Made by a program: the position numbers and the translations under genes. 64,000 nucleotides of DNA, taken from NCBI GenBank assembly GCA_021774335.1, contig JAJFJD010000063.1, positions 21,445 to 85,444 on the forward strand. Direction: 5' to 3'. This document shows positions 9,132 to 17,509 of this stretch, piece after piece (the first letter of the stretch is position 1; each line of letters starts with the position of its first letter). The notes beneath the pieces are model-generated. The model saw nothing but the letters and a program-made list of their open reading frames with translations. It was not told the origin of the DNA and made no database searches. This DNA is from Alphaproteobacteria bacterium (GTDB lineage Bacteria; Pseudomonadota; Alphaproteobacteria; UBA8366).

Positions 9132-9195
9132 CTCCCGCTGAAGCGGGTCCAGTCGGTACGTGGGATGGATTCCCGCTTTCGCGGGAATGACGGTA
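9132..9195. repeat. REP-like double-hairpin palindromic element
   Basis: Two short perfect hairpins in tandem: CCCGCT-GA-AGCGGG (9134-9147) and TTCCCGC-TTTC-GCGGGAA (9170-9187), with the tail TGACGG. Elements of this type, read through as SFPRKRES on one strand, are dispersed repeats in many proteobacteria. It sits directly behind gcdH and may stabilise or end its mRNA. I see no other copy in the window. Confidence 0.6.
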
Positions 9196-9235
9196 GAGTT
9201 TGAGATCGGACACGGCGTCTATCTGGGAGAAGCCC

Positions 9236-9868
9236 ATGCTCAAACTCTACAGCGCACCCTTTAACTCCGCCGGTCAACGGGTGCGGACGGCGCTGCATCT
9301 TAAGAGCGTGCCGTTCGAGTTCATCTCGGTGCCGGAGATCGGCTGGGACGCGTATCGCGAGATCAATCCGCAAGCGTTGATGCCGACGTTGGACGTCGAT
9401 GGGGAGCTATTCGCGCAATCCACCGCCATCCTCGACTATATCGAAGAGACCTATCCCGATCCGCCGCTGCTGCCCGCCGATCCGATCGAACGCGGCCGCG
9501 TGCGCGCCTTTGCCCAGCATATCGCCTGCGACATGCACCCGCTGCATGTGACCCGGGTGCGGAAACGGCTGATCGAGCAGTTCGGCGCGACGGAAGAACA
9601 GACCCATGAATGGTATCGTCACTGGATGACCACCGGCCTGACCGCGTTGGAGGAGTTGTTACGCCGCCGGCCCGTCGCGACGCCCTATTGCTACGGTGAG
9701 AGCCCGACCATGGCCGATCTGTACCTGGTGCCGCAGGTGATGAACGGCCGCCGCTACAAGACCGACTTCACGCCCTTTCCTTTGATCGTCGCCATTGACG
9801 AGGCCTGCCGTGCGTTGCCTGCGTTTCAGGCGGGCATGCCGGAAAACCAGCCCGGGTTTACCGAATAA
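9236..9868 (+). CDS. Zeta-class glutathione S-transferase, maleylacetoacetate isomerase-like
   Basis: 210 residues. The N-terminal thioredoxin-fold domain has SAGQRVRTALHLKSVPFEF, close to the SS/C-x-RVRIAL signature of zeta-class GSTs; the glutathione-binding NPQALMPTLDVDGELFAQSTAILDYIEE follows. The C-terminal helical domain ends with the usual MADLYLVPQ. The first serine of the usual SSC motif is replaced (NSAGQ), so the catalytic serine is single. The expected reaction is cis-trans isomerisation of maleylacetoacetate or a related diacid in aromatic breakdown. The in-frame extension upstream runs into the palindromic repeat and is not used. Confidence 0.8.
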   Translation: MLKLYSAPFNSAGQRVRTALHLKSVPFEFISVPEIGWDAYREINPQALMPTLDVDGELFAQSTAILDYIEETYPDPPLLPADPIERGRVRAFAQHIACDMHPLHVTRVRKRLIEQFGATEEQTHEWYRHWMTTGLTALEELLRRRPVATPYCYGESPTMADLYLVPQVMNGRRYKTDFTPFPLIVAIDEACRALPAFQAGMPENQPGFTE

Positions 9869-9937
9869 CCCGGATCGGGCTGGCAAAGCCGCAGCCATGC
9901 CGTAGCATGCCGGTCGGACCCATCGACAGACGGCGCC

Positions 9938-10744
9938 ATGAAATTCATCCACGTCACCGACCCGCATATCGTCAAGCCGGGAAAGACGCTGTTCGGCCTC
10001 GATGTGCACGAACGGCTGGCGAAATGCATCGAGAGCATCAACGCCAATCATGCCGACGCCGAGTTCTGCATCTGGACCGGCGACATCGTACATTGGGGCG
10101 ATCATGAGTCGTATCACCATTTCCGGGACGCCGTGTCGGCTTTGGGGATGCCGAGCCATCTGGTGATGGGCAACCATGATAAGCGCGAGAGCCTGCTCGA
10201 CGTCTTCCCCGATACGCCTGTTGATGCGAACGGCTTCGTGCAATATGCGCTCGACGTATCGGAGGGCCGGTTTCTAATTCTCGATACGGTGCAGGCGGGG
10301 ACGCATTCGGGCGAGTTGTGCGACGCGCGGCTTGACTGGCTCGAAGCCCAGCTTGCGGAAGCGTCGGACCGCAGCGTTTACATTTTCATGCATCACCCGC
10401 CGATGCGCGTCGGCATGGCGGGTATGGACAGCATGCGGCTTGCCGGGGTCGACCGGTTCGTCGAGGCCGTGACCGGTTGCGACAATATCCAACATCTCTT
10501 CTGCGGCCATTTGCACAGGCCGATCCACGGGTCGTGGCGGGGCATCCCGTTTTCGACCCTGAGGGCGACCAGCCATGCCTTCAAGCTGTCGCTCGGCCCG
10601 GACTATGAATTAGTGACCACAAAGGAGAATCCCGGTTACGCGGTCGTGCTCGTCAAAGATGGCGCAACGGTCATCCACGATCACAGTTATTTGGAGGAAG
10701 GGCCGGAATTCGAATACAAAAGGAAATCAAAGGACTCTGCGTAG
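9938..10744 (+). CDS. Metallophosphoesterase, CpdA/Icc-like cyclic nucleotide phosphodiesterase family
   Basis: 268 residues with a complete class III phosphodiesterase metal-site series: VTDPHI (D8, H10), WTGDIVHWGDH, MGNHD, MHHPP and CGHLHRP. Class III enzymes of this length hydrolyse cAMP, cGMP or other phosphodiesters using two metal ions in the cytoplasm. It sits 69 bases after the GST gene and 22 bases before the carboxyltransferase gene, so all three may be one transcript. It is unrelated in architecture to the longer metallophosphoesterase at the left edge. Phosphonate or glycerophosphodiester substrates are possible. Confidence 0.83.
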   Translation: MKFIHVTDPHIVKPGKTLFGLDVHERLAKCIESINANHADAEFCIWTGDIVHWGDHESYHHFRDAVSALGMPSHLVMGNHDKRESLLDVFPDTPVDANGFVQYALDVSEGRFLILDTVQAGTHSGELCDARLDWLEAQLAEASDRSVYIFMHHPPMRVGMAGMDSMRLAGVDRFVEAVTGCDNIQHLFCGHLHRPIHGSWRGIPFSTLRATSHAFKLSLGPDYELVTTKENPGYAVVLVKDGATVIHDHSYLEEGPEFEYKRKSKDSA

Positions 10745-10766
10745 AAATAGGGGCGGCGGAACAGGG

Positions 10767-12320
10767 ATGAGTTGGCAAAAAGAAATCGACGAGTTGCGGC
10801 ATCGCGAGGCGCTCGCCAAGAAGATGGGCGGCAAGGAGAAGATCGCCCGGCACCATAACCAGGGCAAGCTGACGGTGCGCGAGCGGATCGACCGCCTGGT
10901 CGATCCCGGCAGCTTCCATGAGATCGGCACCGCGACCGGCGTCTCGGAATATGACGACGACGGCAAGCTCAAGGACATGACTCCGACCAATTATCTGTTC
11001 GGTCATGCGCGGCTCGACGGGCGGCGCGTTGTCATTGCGGGCGACGACTTCACCGTGCGCGGCGGGGCGAATGACGCGGGCAATTTTGAAAAGGCGCTGG
11101 CGTCCGAGCGGATGGCGCGCGACCTGCGCCTGCCGATCGTGCGCCTGATCGACGGCACCGGTGGGGGCGGGTCGGTCAAGAATATCGAGACCAAGGGCCA
11201 CACCCTGCTGCCGGGCTACGACGGGCGCAAATGGGTCTACATGGTGGAGAATTTGGCAACCGTGCCGGTGGTATCGCTGGCGCTTGGCTCGACCGCCGGG
11301 CTCGGCGCGGCGCGGGTGGCTGCGAGCCATTACTCGGTCATCGTCAAGGAAACCGCACAGATGTTCGTTGCCGGACCGCCGGTGGTCGCGCGGATCGGAC
11401 AGGACCTGAGTAAGAACGAACTCGGCGGCAGCGAAATCCACACGCGCAATGGCGCGATCGACGACGAGGCGGAGAGCGAGGCCGATGCCTTCGACCGGGC
11501 GCGCAAGTTCTTGTCCTATTTGCCGCCGAATGTCTATGAAGCGCCGCCGCGCGGCCCACAGGAAGACGATCCGGAGCGCAAGGACGATTGGCTGATCTCC
11601 GCGATCCCGCGCAACCGCCGCCGCGTCTACAAGATGCGGCCGATCATCGAGTCCGTTGTCGACCAGGGATCGTTCTTCGAGATCGGCGCAAAATGGGGTC
11701 GCTCGATGGTCACCGGCTTCGCCCGGCTCGACGGTTGGCCGGTCGCGGTGATGGCGAACGACCCGTATCACTATGCCGGGGCGTGGACGGCGTCAGCGTC
11801 GGAAAAGGTGCAGCGCTTCGTCGACCTGGCCGAGGTGTTTCACCTGCCGATGGTGCATCTGGTGGACAACCCCGGCTTCCTCGTCGGCCTGCAAGCCGAG
11901 CAGGAAGGCACGATCCGCTATGGTGCCAAGGCGCTCTCGGCGGTGTTCCAGTCGACGATTCCGTGGGCCACGGTCATCGTGCGCAAGGCCTTCGGCGTTG
12001 CCGGGTCGGGCCATATGAACCCGGATCGCTACTGCATTCGCGCCGCGTGGCCGTCCGGCGATTGGGGATCGCTGCCGATGGAAGGCGGGATCGAGGCCGC
12101 CTACAAGGCGGATATCGCCGCGGCGGATGACCCGGCGGCGCGTCTGACGGAGATTGAGGAGCGGCTGGAAAAACTGCGCTCGCCACTCCGCAGCGCCGAG
12201 CGCTTCATGCCCGAAGAAATGATCGACCCCCGCGACACCCGACCGATGCTCTGCGACTTCGCGGAGATGGCGGCCCCCTTGCGGGTACCGGGGAAACGGG
12301 CGTTCGGGTTCAGGCCCTAA
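10767..12320 (+). CDS. Acyl-CoA carboxylase carboxyltransferase (beta) subunit, orphan
   Basis: 517 residues with both crotonase-fold halves of a biotin-dependent carboxyltransferase. The N-terminal half has TVRERIDRLVDPGSFHEIG and GGGGSVKN; the C-terminal half has LVDNPGFLVGLQAEQEG and RKAFGVAGSGHM. Length and motifs match propionyl-, methylcrotonyl- or geranyl-CoA carboxylase beta subunits. I see no biotin carboxylase/biotin carrier subunit in the window, so the partner lies elsewhere or the protein acts as a decarboxylase-type subunit. The start follows ACAGGG; an upstream in-frame start would overlap the phosphoesterase gene. The 3' end overlaps the convergent enolase-superfamily gene by 11 bases. 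Confidence 0.87.
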   Translation: MSWQKEIDELRHREALAKKMGGKEKIARHHNQGKLTVRERIDRLVDPGSFHEIGTATGVSEYDDDGKLKDMTPTNYLFGHARLDGRRVVIAGDDFTVRGGANDAGNFEKALASERMARDLRLPIVRLIDGTGGGGSVKNIETKGHTLLPGYDGRKWVYMVENLATVPVVSLALGSTAGLGAARVAASHYSVIVKETAQMFVAGPPVVARIGQDLSKNELGGSEIHTRNGAIDDEAESEADAFDRARKFLSYLPPNVYEAPPRGPQEDDPERKDDWLISAIPRNRRRVYKMRPIIESVVDQGSFFEIGAKWGRSMVTGFARLDGWPVAVMANDPYHYAGAWTASASEKVQRFVDLAEVFHLPMVHLVDNPGFLVGLQAEQEGTIRYGAKALSAVFQSTIPWATVIVRKAFGVAGSGHMNPDRYCIRAAWPSGDWGSLPMEGGIEAAYKADIAAADDPAARLTEIEERLEKLRSPLRSAERFMPEEMIDPRDTRPMLCDFAEMAAPLRVPGKRAFGFRP

Positions 12321-13455
12321 ACTCGGCCAACACATCCAATTCCGGTTCTACGCCCAGCCCCGGGCCGTCCGGCAGGATCATACGGCCGTCGCGGATTGGT
12401 GGCGGTGCGCCGCACATGGCTTCGCGCAGCGGATTGGGGTTCACGTCGGCTTCCAGCAAGCCGTTGCCGCCCGCCGCCGCCAACAGATGCGCCGACGCCA
12501 TTAATCCGACCGCACCGCCGAGATAGTGCGGACAGTAGGTCAGGCCGGCGTCGATGATGCGCCGGGCGACCGGCAGGCAGCCGGTGAAGCCGCCCCATTT
12601 GGTCATGTCCGGCTGGATATAGGCGATATTTCGACTAGCGATCATCGCGTCGAAATCCGCGTCCCCGCGCAGATTCTCACCCGCGGCTAGCACGACCGGC
12701 GCGGTGTTGGCGATGGTCATCCATTCGTCTGCTCCGCGGTCGCAAGGCAGCGGTTCTTCGATCCAGGTGAGGCTGAATTGATGCAGCTTTGGGGTGACCT
12801 GCATGGCGGTTTCCAGATCCCAACCTTGGTTCACGTCGACCATGAGCTGGACGCCACGACCAAGAGTGTCGCGAAGCGTGCGGAGGTTGGAGAGGTCGCG
12901 GTCGGTATCGAAGCCGATCTTGAGTTTGAAAGCCTTGTAGCCCTCCGCTTTCTTCTCGGCGGCAATGACCTCGGGCGCGCTGGGATTGATGCCACTGGCA
13001 TAGACCGGCATCGTGCCGTCGCCGGTGCTACTGCCGGGGCCGTCGAGATAGCGCCACAGGCTCTGCTCGGCGCGGCGGGCGGCCAGATCCCAGAGCGCGA
13101 TATCGACACCGGAAATCGCCTGCGCCAGCGGGCCGGACTCGCCGCCTTGCAGGTTGATGATGTGGGTGCGTTCGGTCATCGCGTGGTAGGCGGCAGCCGG
13201 ACTGTCCCAGTCCTGGCCGATGACGATGGGCGCCAGCAGTGTCTCGATCAACGCGACCCGGTGCTCCGCGCCGCACGGTGGAAAGACGCACCAGACCTCG
13301 CCCCAGCCGACCGCGCCGTCCGCATCCTCCGCCCGGACGAGCAGGGCGGGGCGGCTGTCCAAGACGCCGAAAGACGTCACCAGCGGCTCGGCGATCGGCG
13401 CACGGTAGAGCAGCGCGTCGAGCTTGCGAATCTGAAGGGGAGAAGTGTCGGTCAT
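12310..13455 (-). CDS. Mandelate racemase/muconate lactonizing enzyme family (enolase superfamily)
   Basis: 381 residues with the enolase-superfamily barrel: the catalytic KLK of FKLKIGF, metal ligands in MVDVNQGWD, WIEEPL and AAGEN, and QPDMTKWGG near the second acid/base position. The capping domain is at the N-terminus. Such enzymes abstract a proton alpha to a carboxylate (epimerases, cycloisomerases, sugar-acid dehydratases). It is the last gene of the minus-strand unit made of a binding protein and two permeases, so its substrate is probably what that importer carries, for example a dipeptide, an opine or a sugar acid. No ribosome site stands out before the ATG. Confidence 0.82.
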   Translation of the reverse strand: MTDTSPLQIRKLDALLYRAPIAEPLVTSFGVLDSRPALLVRAEDADGAVGWGEVWCVFPPCGAEHRVALIETLLAPIVIGQDWDSPAAAYHAMTERTHIINLQGGESGPLAQAISGVDIALWDLAARRAEQSLWRYLDGPGSSTGDGTMPVYASGINPSAPEVIAAEKKAEGYKAFKLKIGFDTDRDLSNLRTLRDTLGRGVQLMVDVNQGWDLETAMQVTPKLHQFSLTWIEEPLPCDRGADEWMTIANTAPVVLAAGENLRGDADFDAMIASRNIAYIQPDMTKWGGFTGCLPVARRIIDAGLTYCPHYLGGAVGLMASAHLLAAAGGNGLLEADVNPNPLREAMCGAPPPIRDGRMILPDGPGLGVEPELDVLAEFRA

Positions 13456-13512
13456 TGGTGAGGCGATATTAGGCAGAGAGGCGTTCGCGGTCTACTGCCG
13501 GCACCTGAATTT

Positions 13513-14439
13513 CTACTTTTCCAGGCGCGGGTTCAGCACGTCGCGCAGACGGTCGCCGACCAGATTGATGCTGATGATCGTGAACAGCAGGGCCACGCCC
13601 GGCAGCACGCTGATCCAGTATTTGCCGCCAAGCAGATAGTCGTAGCCGTTCGAGATCAGTAGGCCGAGCGACGGTTCGGTCACCGGCAGGCCGAGGCCGA
13701 GGAAGGAGAGGGCGGCTTCGAGCGCGATTGCGTTGGCGACCTGCACGGTCGCGATGACGATCAGCGGTGGAAGGACGTTCGGCAGGAGGTGCCGGAAGAT
13801 CATGCGCAGGTTCGAGAGGGCGAGGCTGCGGCCCGCCTCCATGTATTCCTTGCCGAGTTCCGCCAGCGCGGTGCCGCGCACGGTACGCGCGTAATAGGCC
13901 CACTGCACGATGACCAGCGCCATGATGACCTTGTCGACCCCCTTGCCCAGGATCGACAGGAGAATCAACGCGATCAAAACCGTTGGAAAACTGATCTGCA
14001 CATCGACCGCCCGCATGACCAGGGTATCGACGCGGCCGCCGAAATAAGCAGAACACAGGCCTACGCTGGTGCCGACGATGACGGCGAGCGCGGCGCTGCC
14101 GATGCCGACGAAGATGCTGAGGCGCAGCCCGTAGAAGATCGCGCTCACCATGTCGCGGCCCTGATCATCGGTGCCGAGCCAGTAGGTGCCACCGGTATAG
14201 GCTTTCGCGCCGGGGGCAAGCAGGCTGTCGAGTATGTCGATCGCGCCGAGATCGTAAGGGTTCTGCGGTGAGATCAGGGGGGCGAATATCCCGATGAAGA
14301 CGATGATCGCGGTACCGATAAGGCCGATGACCGCCAGCGGGCTTTCCATATAGTCCGACACGATCCGGCGGAGCGGCGATTCCTGAAGCACGGCCGCGGC
14401 ATCGGCATCGGGAGGCGATGTGTTGTCTGCGACGGTCAT
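13513..14439 (-). CDS. ABC transporter permease, DppC/OppC type
   Basis: 308 residues. After a 40-residue cytoplasmic leader come six hydrophobic segments and the EAA loop for the ATPase, EYMEAGRSLALSNLRMIFRHLLPN, the signature of binding-protein-dependent permeases. The N-terminal OppC-type segment SPLAVIGLIGTAIIVFIGIFAPLI is present. Its ATG shares one base with the stop of the upstream permease gene (TAATG), which implies translational coupling. The longer in-frame extension upstream lies inside that permease gene and is rejected. It works as a heterodimer with the DppB-type permease in the inner membrane. Confidence 0.9.
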   Translation of the reverse strand: MTVADNTSPPDADAAAVLQESPLRRIVSDYMESPLAVIGLIGTAIIVFIGIFAPLISPQNPYDLGAIDILDSLLAPGAKAYTGGTYWLGTDDQGRDMVSAIFYGLRLSIFVGIGSAALAVIVGTSVGLCSAYFGGRVDTLVMRAVDVQISFPTVLIALILLSILGKGVDKVIMALVIVQWAYYARTVRGTALAELGKEYMEAGRSLALSNLRMIFRHLLPNVLPPLIVIATVQVANAIALEAALSFLGLGLPVTEPSLGLLISNGYDYLLGGKYWISVLPGVALLFTIISINLVGDRLRDVLNPRLEK

Positions 14440-15413
14440 TATTTTTGCTGCAGCAAGCGGACACGTGGATCGACGAGCGAGTAGATGATGTCGACGGCGA
14501 GGTTGATGACGATGAACAGCGTCACGATGACCAGCATGTAGGCCACGATGACCGGACGGTCGAGCAGACCAATCGAGCTGACGACCAACCGCCCGATACC
14601 GGGCCAAGCGAAGACTGTCTCCGTAACGATCGAGCCGGCGAGCAGGTCGCCGAACTCAAGCCCGATGACGGTGACGAGCGGGATCAGGATATTCTTCATC
14701 GCGTGTACCCCGACGACCCGGCGGGTGGTTAGGCCCTTTGCCCGAGCGAATTTCACATAGTCGGTAAGCAGCACTTCGCGCATGCCCGCACGCGTCAACC
14801 GGATGATCAGCGCCATCTTTAGGAGCGACAGATTGAGGGCTGGCAGCAGAATATGGATTAAGCCGTCCCAGGTGAGAATACTGATGGGAATGCCGAAGAC
14901 GTCGACAGTGTCGCCCCGCCCGGTGGTTGGCAGCCAACCCAGCATCACGCCAAAGACCATGATGAGCATAAGGCCGACCCAAAAGGAGGGCAGGCTGAAG
15001 CCCAGTATGGACACCGACATGATGCCGCGCGCGAACAGTGACTCCGGATAGAGTCCGGCATAGATTCCAAGCGGCACGCCGATTCCGATCGACAACAGCA
15101 AGGCCACGATGGTCAGCTCGAAGGTCGCTGGCAGGCGTTGGGCGAGCAAGTCCAGGGCCGGCGTCCGGAATACGAAAGACTTGCCGAGGTCGCCCGACAG
15201 GGCGTTACCGACAAAGATGCCGTACTGCTGCCAGATAGGCTTGTCGAGGCCCATCTGCTGCCGTGCGAGGGCCACGTCCTCTTCGGTCGCATCCTCGGCG
15301 ATCAACAACTCGACGGGATCGCCGATGGCGAAGACGCCGGTAAACACGATCATCGACATCACAATGATGACGACCACGCTTTGCATCAGTCTTCGGATCA
15401 GGAATACGGACAT
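14439..15413 (-). CDS. ABC transporter permease, DppB/OppB type
   Basis: 324 residues starting with SVFLIRRLMQSVVVIIVMSM, the typical first membrane segment of DppB. Six membrane segments follow, with the EAA-like loop DYVKFARAKGLTTRRVVGVHAMKNILIP and the family motif GSIVTETVFAWPGIGRL. It forms the channel for peptides, opines or nickel-like substrates with the next gene. It is 79 bases downstream of the binding-protein gene on the same strand. No DppD/DppF ATPase gene follows, so ATPases must be supplied from elsewhere. Confidence 0.9.
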   Translation of the reverse strand: MSVFLIRRLMQSVVVIIVMSMIVFTGVFAIGDPVELLIAEDATEEDVALARQQMGLDKPIWQQYGIFVGNALSGDLGKSFVFRTPALDLLAQRLPATFELTIVALLLSIGIGVPLGIYAGLYPESLFARGIMSVSILGFSLPSFWVGLMLIMVFGVMLGWLPTTGRGDTVDVFGIPISILTWDGLIHILLPALNLSLLKMALIIRLTRAGMREVLLTDYVKFARAKGLTTRRVVGVHAMKNILIPLVTVIGLEFGDLLAGSIVTETVFAWPGIGRLVVSSIGLLDRPVIVAYMLVIVTLFIVINLAVDIIYSLVDPRVRLLQQK

Positions 15414-15492
15414 GCTCTATGGGCGTGATTTGGACTGAATGAGGTGGGACCGGGCGGCGCGGCAGGACATCCGTCCGCCCGGTCGATCACCG

Positions 15493-17079
15493 CTACTTCT
15501 TCTCACGGACGGCCATGGCCAGGGTGTTCTGGTCCAGCCGCGGCGTATAAGCGATGCCTGGTTTGGTCCCCCAGGTGTAGACCCAGAAGACGATCGGCAT
15601 CATTGCCACGTCGTCCATCGCAACCTTGAGGCTCTGTTGCGACAGGCTCTCGCGCTTCTCGGTATCGACCTCGACGGCCGCCATCTCGCCCAGGCGGTCC
15701 ACTTCGGCGTTGGAATAGCGTCCGCGGTTGGCCCGTCCCGTCCGCTTCTTCTTGTCGTAGGACATCACGTTCGGATTAATGATCCCCATGGGGTCCTGCA
15801 TGCTGTTACCCCAACTGCTCATGTAGAGCGGCAGCTCCAGCTTGCCGCGCCGCTTGGAGAAGACGGAGTGTGGCATCGTCTCGACTTTGACCTTCATGCC
15901 GAGATGCCGGGTCCACATCTGCGCCGCCGCCTGAATGGTCTTCACGGCGTTGACGATGCGGTCGTTTGACGTGTGGATCGTGACTTGGAAGCCATCGGGA
16001 TAGCCGGCTTCCGCCATCAGCTTTTTGGCCTTCTTTGGGTCGAACACGGACATGTCGTACCCCTTGACGTAGCCAAACATGCCCTCCGGCAGGTATTGGC
16101 GGGCACGCACGGCCTGACCCTGATTGACTCGCTCGACGATAACGTCGCGGTCGAGGGCAAGGTTAAGCGCCTGACGCACCTTCAGCTTGCGGAAGGGATT
16201 TTCCTTAAGCGGCGAACCGTCCTTCGCGGCGAAATGCTTGGTCTTGCCCGGCTCCTGAACGAATCCCGGCACGAACATGGTGAAACGGGTGGTCGGACTG
16301 GTCCACAGCTTCAAGCGTTTGTCGGTCTTGAGACGCTGAATATCGGTGGTCGGCACCGCGGAAATGAGATCGACATCCCCGGCCAACAGGGCCGCCAGCC
16401 GCGAGGAATCGTTCTTCATGACCTGGAAGGTGACCTTGCTCCACGGTTCCTTGCCGCCCCAGTAGGCGTCATTCCGGACATACTCCACGCTGGCGCCCGG
16501 CACCCAACGGCCGAACTTATACGGTCCAGTGCCGATATTCGCCTTGCCGGTTGTGTAGTCCTCGGTTTTGGCGCCCTTGCCGTTCTTTTCGGACACAATG
16601 AAGATGCGGCCGATATTCTTGAAGATCAGCGGTATCGGCTTCTTGGTCGTGAAGTGGACGGTAGAGTCGTCCTGCGCGGCGATGTCGGTAATACCCTTCA
16701 GGAAGCCGGTGAAAGCCCCAGGACTGTTTGGCACGCCCTTACCCACGCGATCGAACGAAAACAGCACGTCTTTCGCGCTGAAGGGCGAGCCGTCGTGGAA
16801 GGCTACGCCCTTGCGGAGTTTGACCTCGTACTTCGTCGGGCTGAGCGCCTTCCAGGACATCGCCAGTCCCGGAATGAGATTACCCTTCGCGTCCGTCTTC
16901 ATCAGCGTCTCGAAGACGTGACTGTTGTTCGAGTTGTTCTGGCCGTTATTGTGCCAATGCGGATCCACGCCCGTCAGCGCGGCGCCGATGCCGATCGTCA
17001 GATCTTTCGCGAATACCGGACCGGCGATTACCGAAAGCGCGGCCACTCCAATCGCAGCCGTCAACAAATTGCGTTTCAT
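15493..17079 (-). CDS. ABC transporter substrate-binding protein, family 5 (peptide/opine type)
   Basis: 528 residues with a Sec signal peptide (MKRN, hydrophobic stretch, cleavage near GPVFA-KD at about residue 24), so it is periplasmic. The body has the family 5 hallmarks: SPTKYEVKLRKGVAFHDGSPFSAKDVLFSFDR, the alternation of lobes, and AEAGYPDGFQVTIHTSNDR. GGAGGGTGCT precedes the ATG. It is the first gene of the unit with the two permeases and the enolase-superfamily enzyme. Family 5 proteins bind di/oligopeptides, opines, glutathione or nickel; the ligand here is unknown. Promoter elements must lie in the 430-base region upstream. Confidence 0.9.
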   Translation of the reverse strand: MKRNLLTAAIGVAALSVIAGPVFAKDLTIGIGAALTGVDPHWHNNGQNNSNNSHVFETLMKTDAKGNLIPGLAMSWKALSPTKYEVKLRKGVAFHDGSPFSAKDVLFSFDRVGKGVPNSPGAFTGFLKGITDIAAQDDSTVHFTTKKPIPLIFKNIGRIFIVSEKNGKGAKTEDYTTGKANIGTGPYKFGRWVPGASVEYVRNDAYWGGKEPWSKVTFQVMKNDSSRLAALLAGDVDLISAVPTTDIQRLKTDKRLKLWTSPTTRFTMFVPGFVQEPGKTKHFAAKDGSPLKENPFRKLKVRQALNLALDRDVIVERVNQGQAVRARQYLPEGMFGYVKGYDMSVFDPKKAKKLMAEAGYPDGFQVTIHTSNDRIVNAVKTIQAAAQMWTRHLGMKVKVETMPHSVFSKRRGKLELPLYMSSWGNSMQDPMGIINPNVMSYDKKKRTGRANRGRYSNAEVDRLGEMAAVEVDTEKRESLSQQSLKVAMDDVAMMPIVFWVYTWGTKPGIAYTPRLDQNTLAMAVREKK

Positions 17080-17509
17080 AGCACCCTCCGTGCGTATTCG
17101 GCAGTCATTCGAATGCTGCCTATTCGAGCCGCGCGGCAGACGAAGCGCCGAAGCACTCGCCGTCTATTCCGGAGGAATCGTAGTCATCGGCTTAGGTGTT
17201 TGGCGATGACCGTTATCGTGCTGTTCTTATCATTATCGATGATTCCCGTTCCGGCCGGCTGTCGCGCAGCCCATCCAGAGTCTTCAACTGTGTCTTCACG
17301 CCATTGTCGAGATGCGAGCCGAAATGTTTTTATGCTGGCGTCACGTTTCGGCGTTCCGAGAAGAGCGCGTTCACGTCGATTTCGCCACAAGGAATAAGGT
17401 CGAGGATCAGCCCGTAGGCCCGTTGGCGTTCAGTGAGTAATCAACTGCTACACCACCATACCAGAGAAATTAGCCGTTTCTGTCAAGGCGATGTATCGAT
17501 GAAGGTTCT
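17080..17509. other. Intergenic region upstream of the binding-protein gene
   Basis: 430 bases between the binding-protein gene and the MmgE/PrpD gene, both on the minus strand. It must hold the importer promoter. A GATAAT on the minus strand near 17235 could be a -10 box but has no convincing -35. Neither strand has an open frame with a ribosome site, and I see no terminator or repeat. Confidence 0.4.

Noticed and set aside
7874..9373. 499-codon frame on the minus strand across gcdH and the GST gene
   Set aside because: Antisense to two genes with full catalytic motifs; it includes SFPRKRES from the palindromic repeat and shows no family motif.
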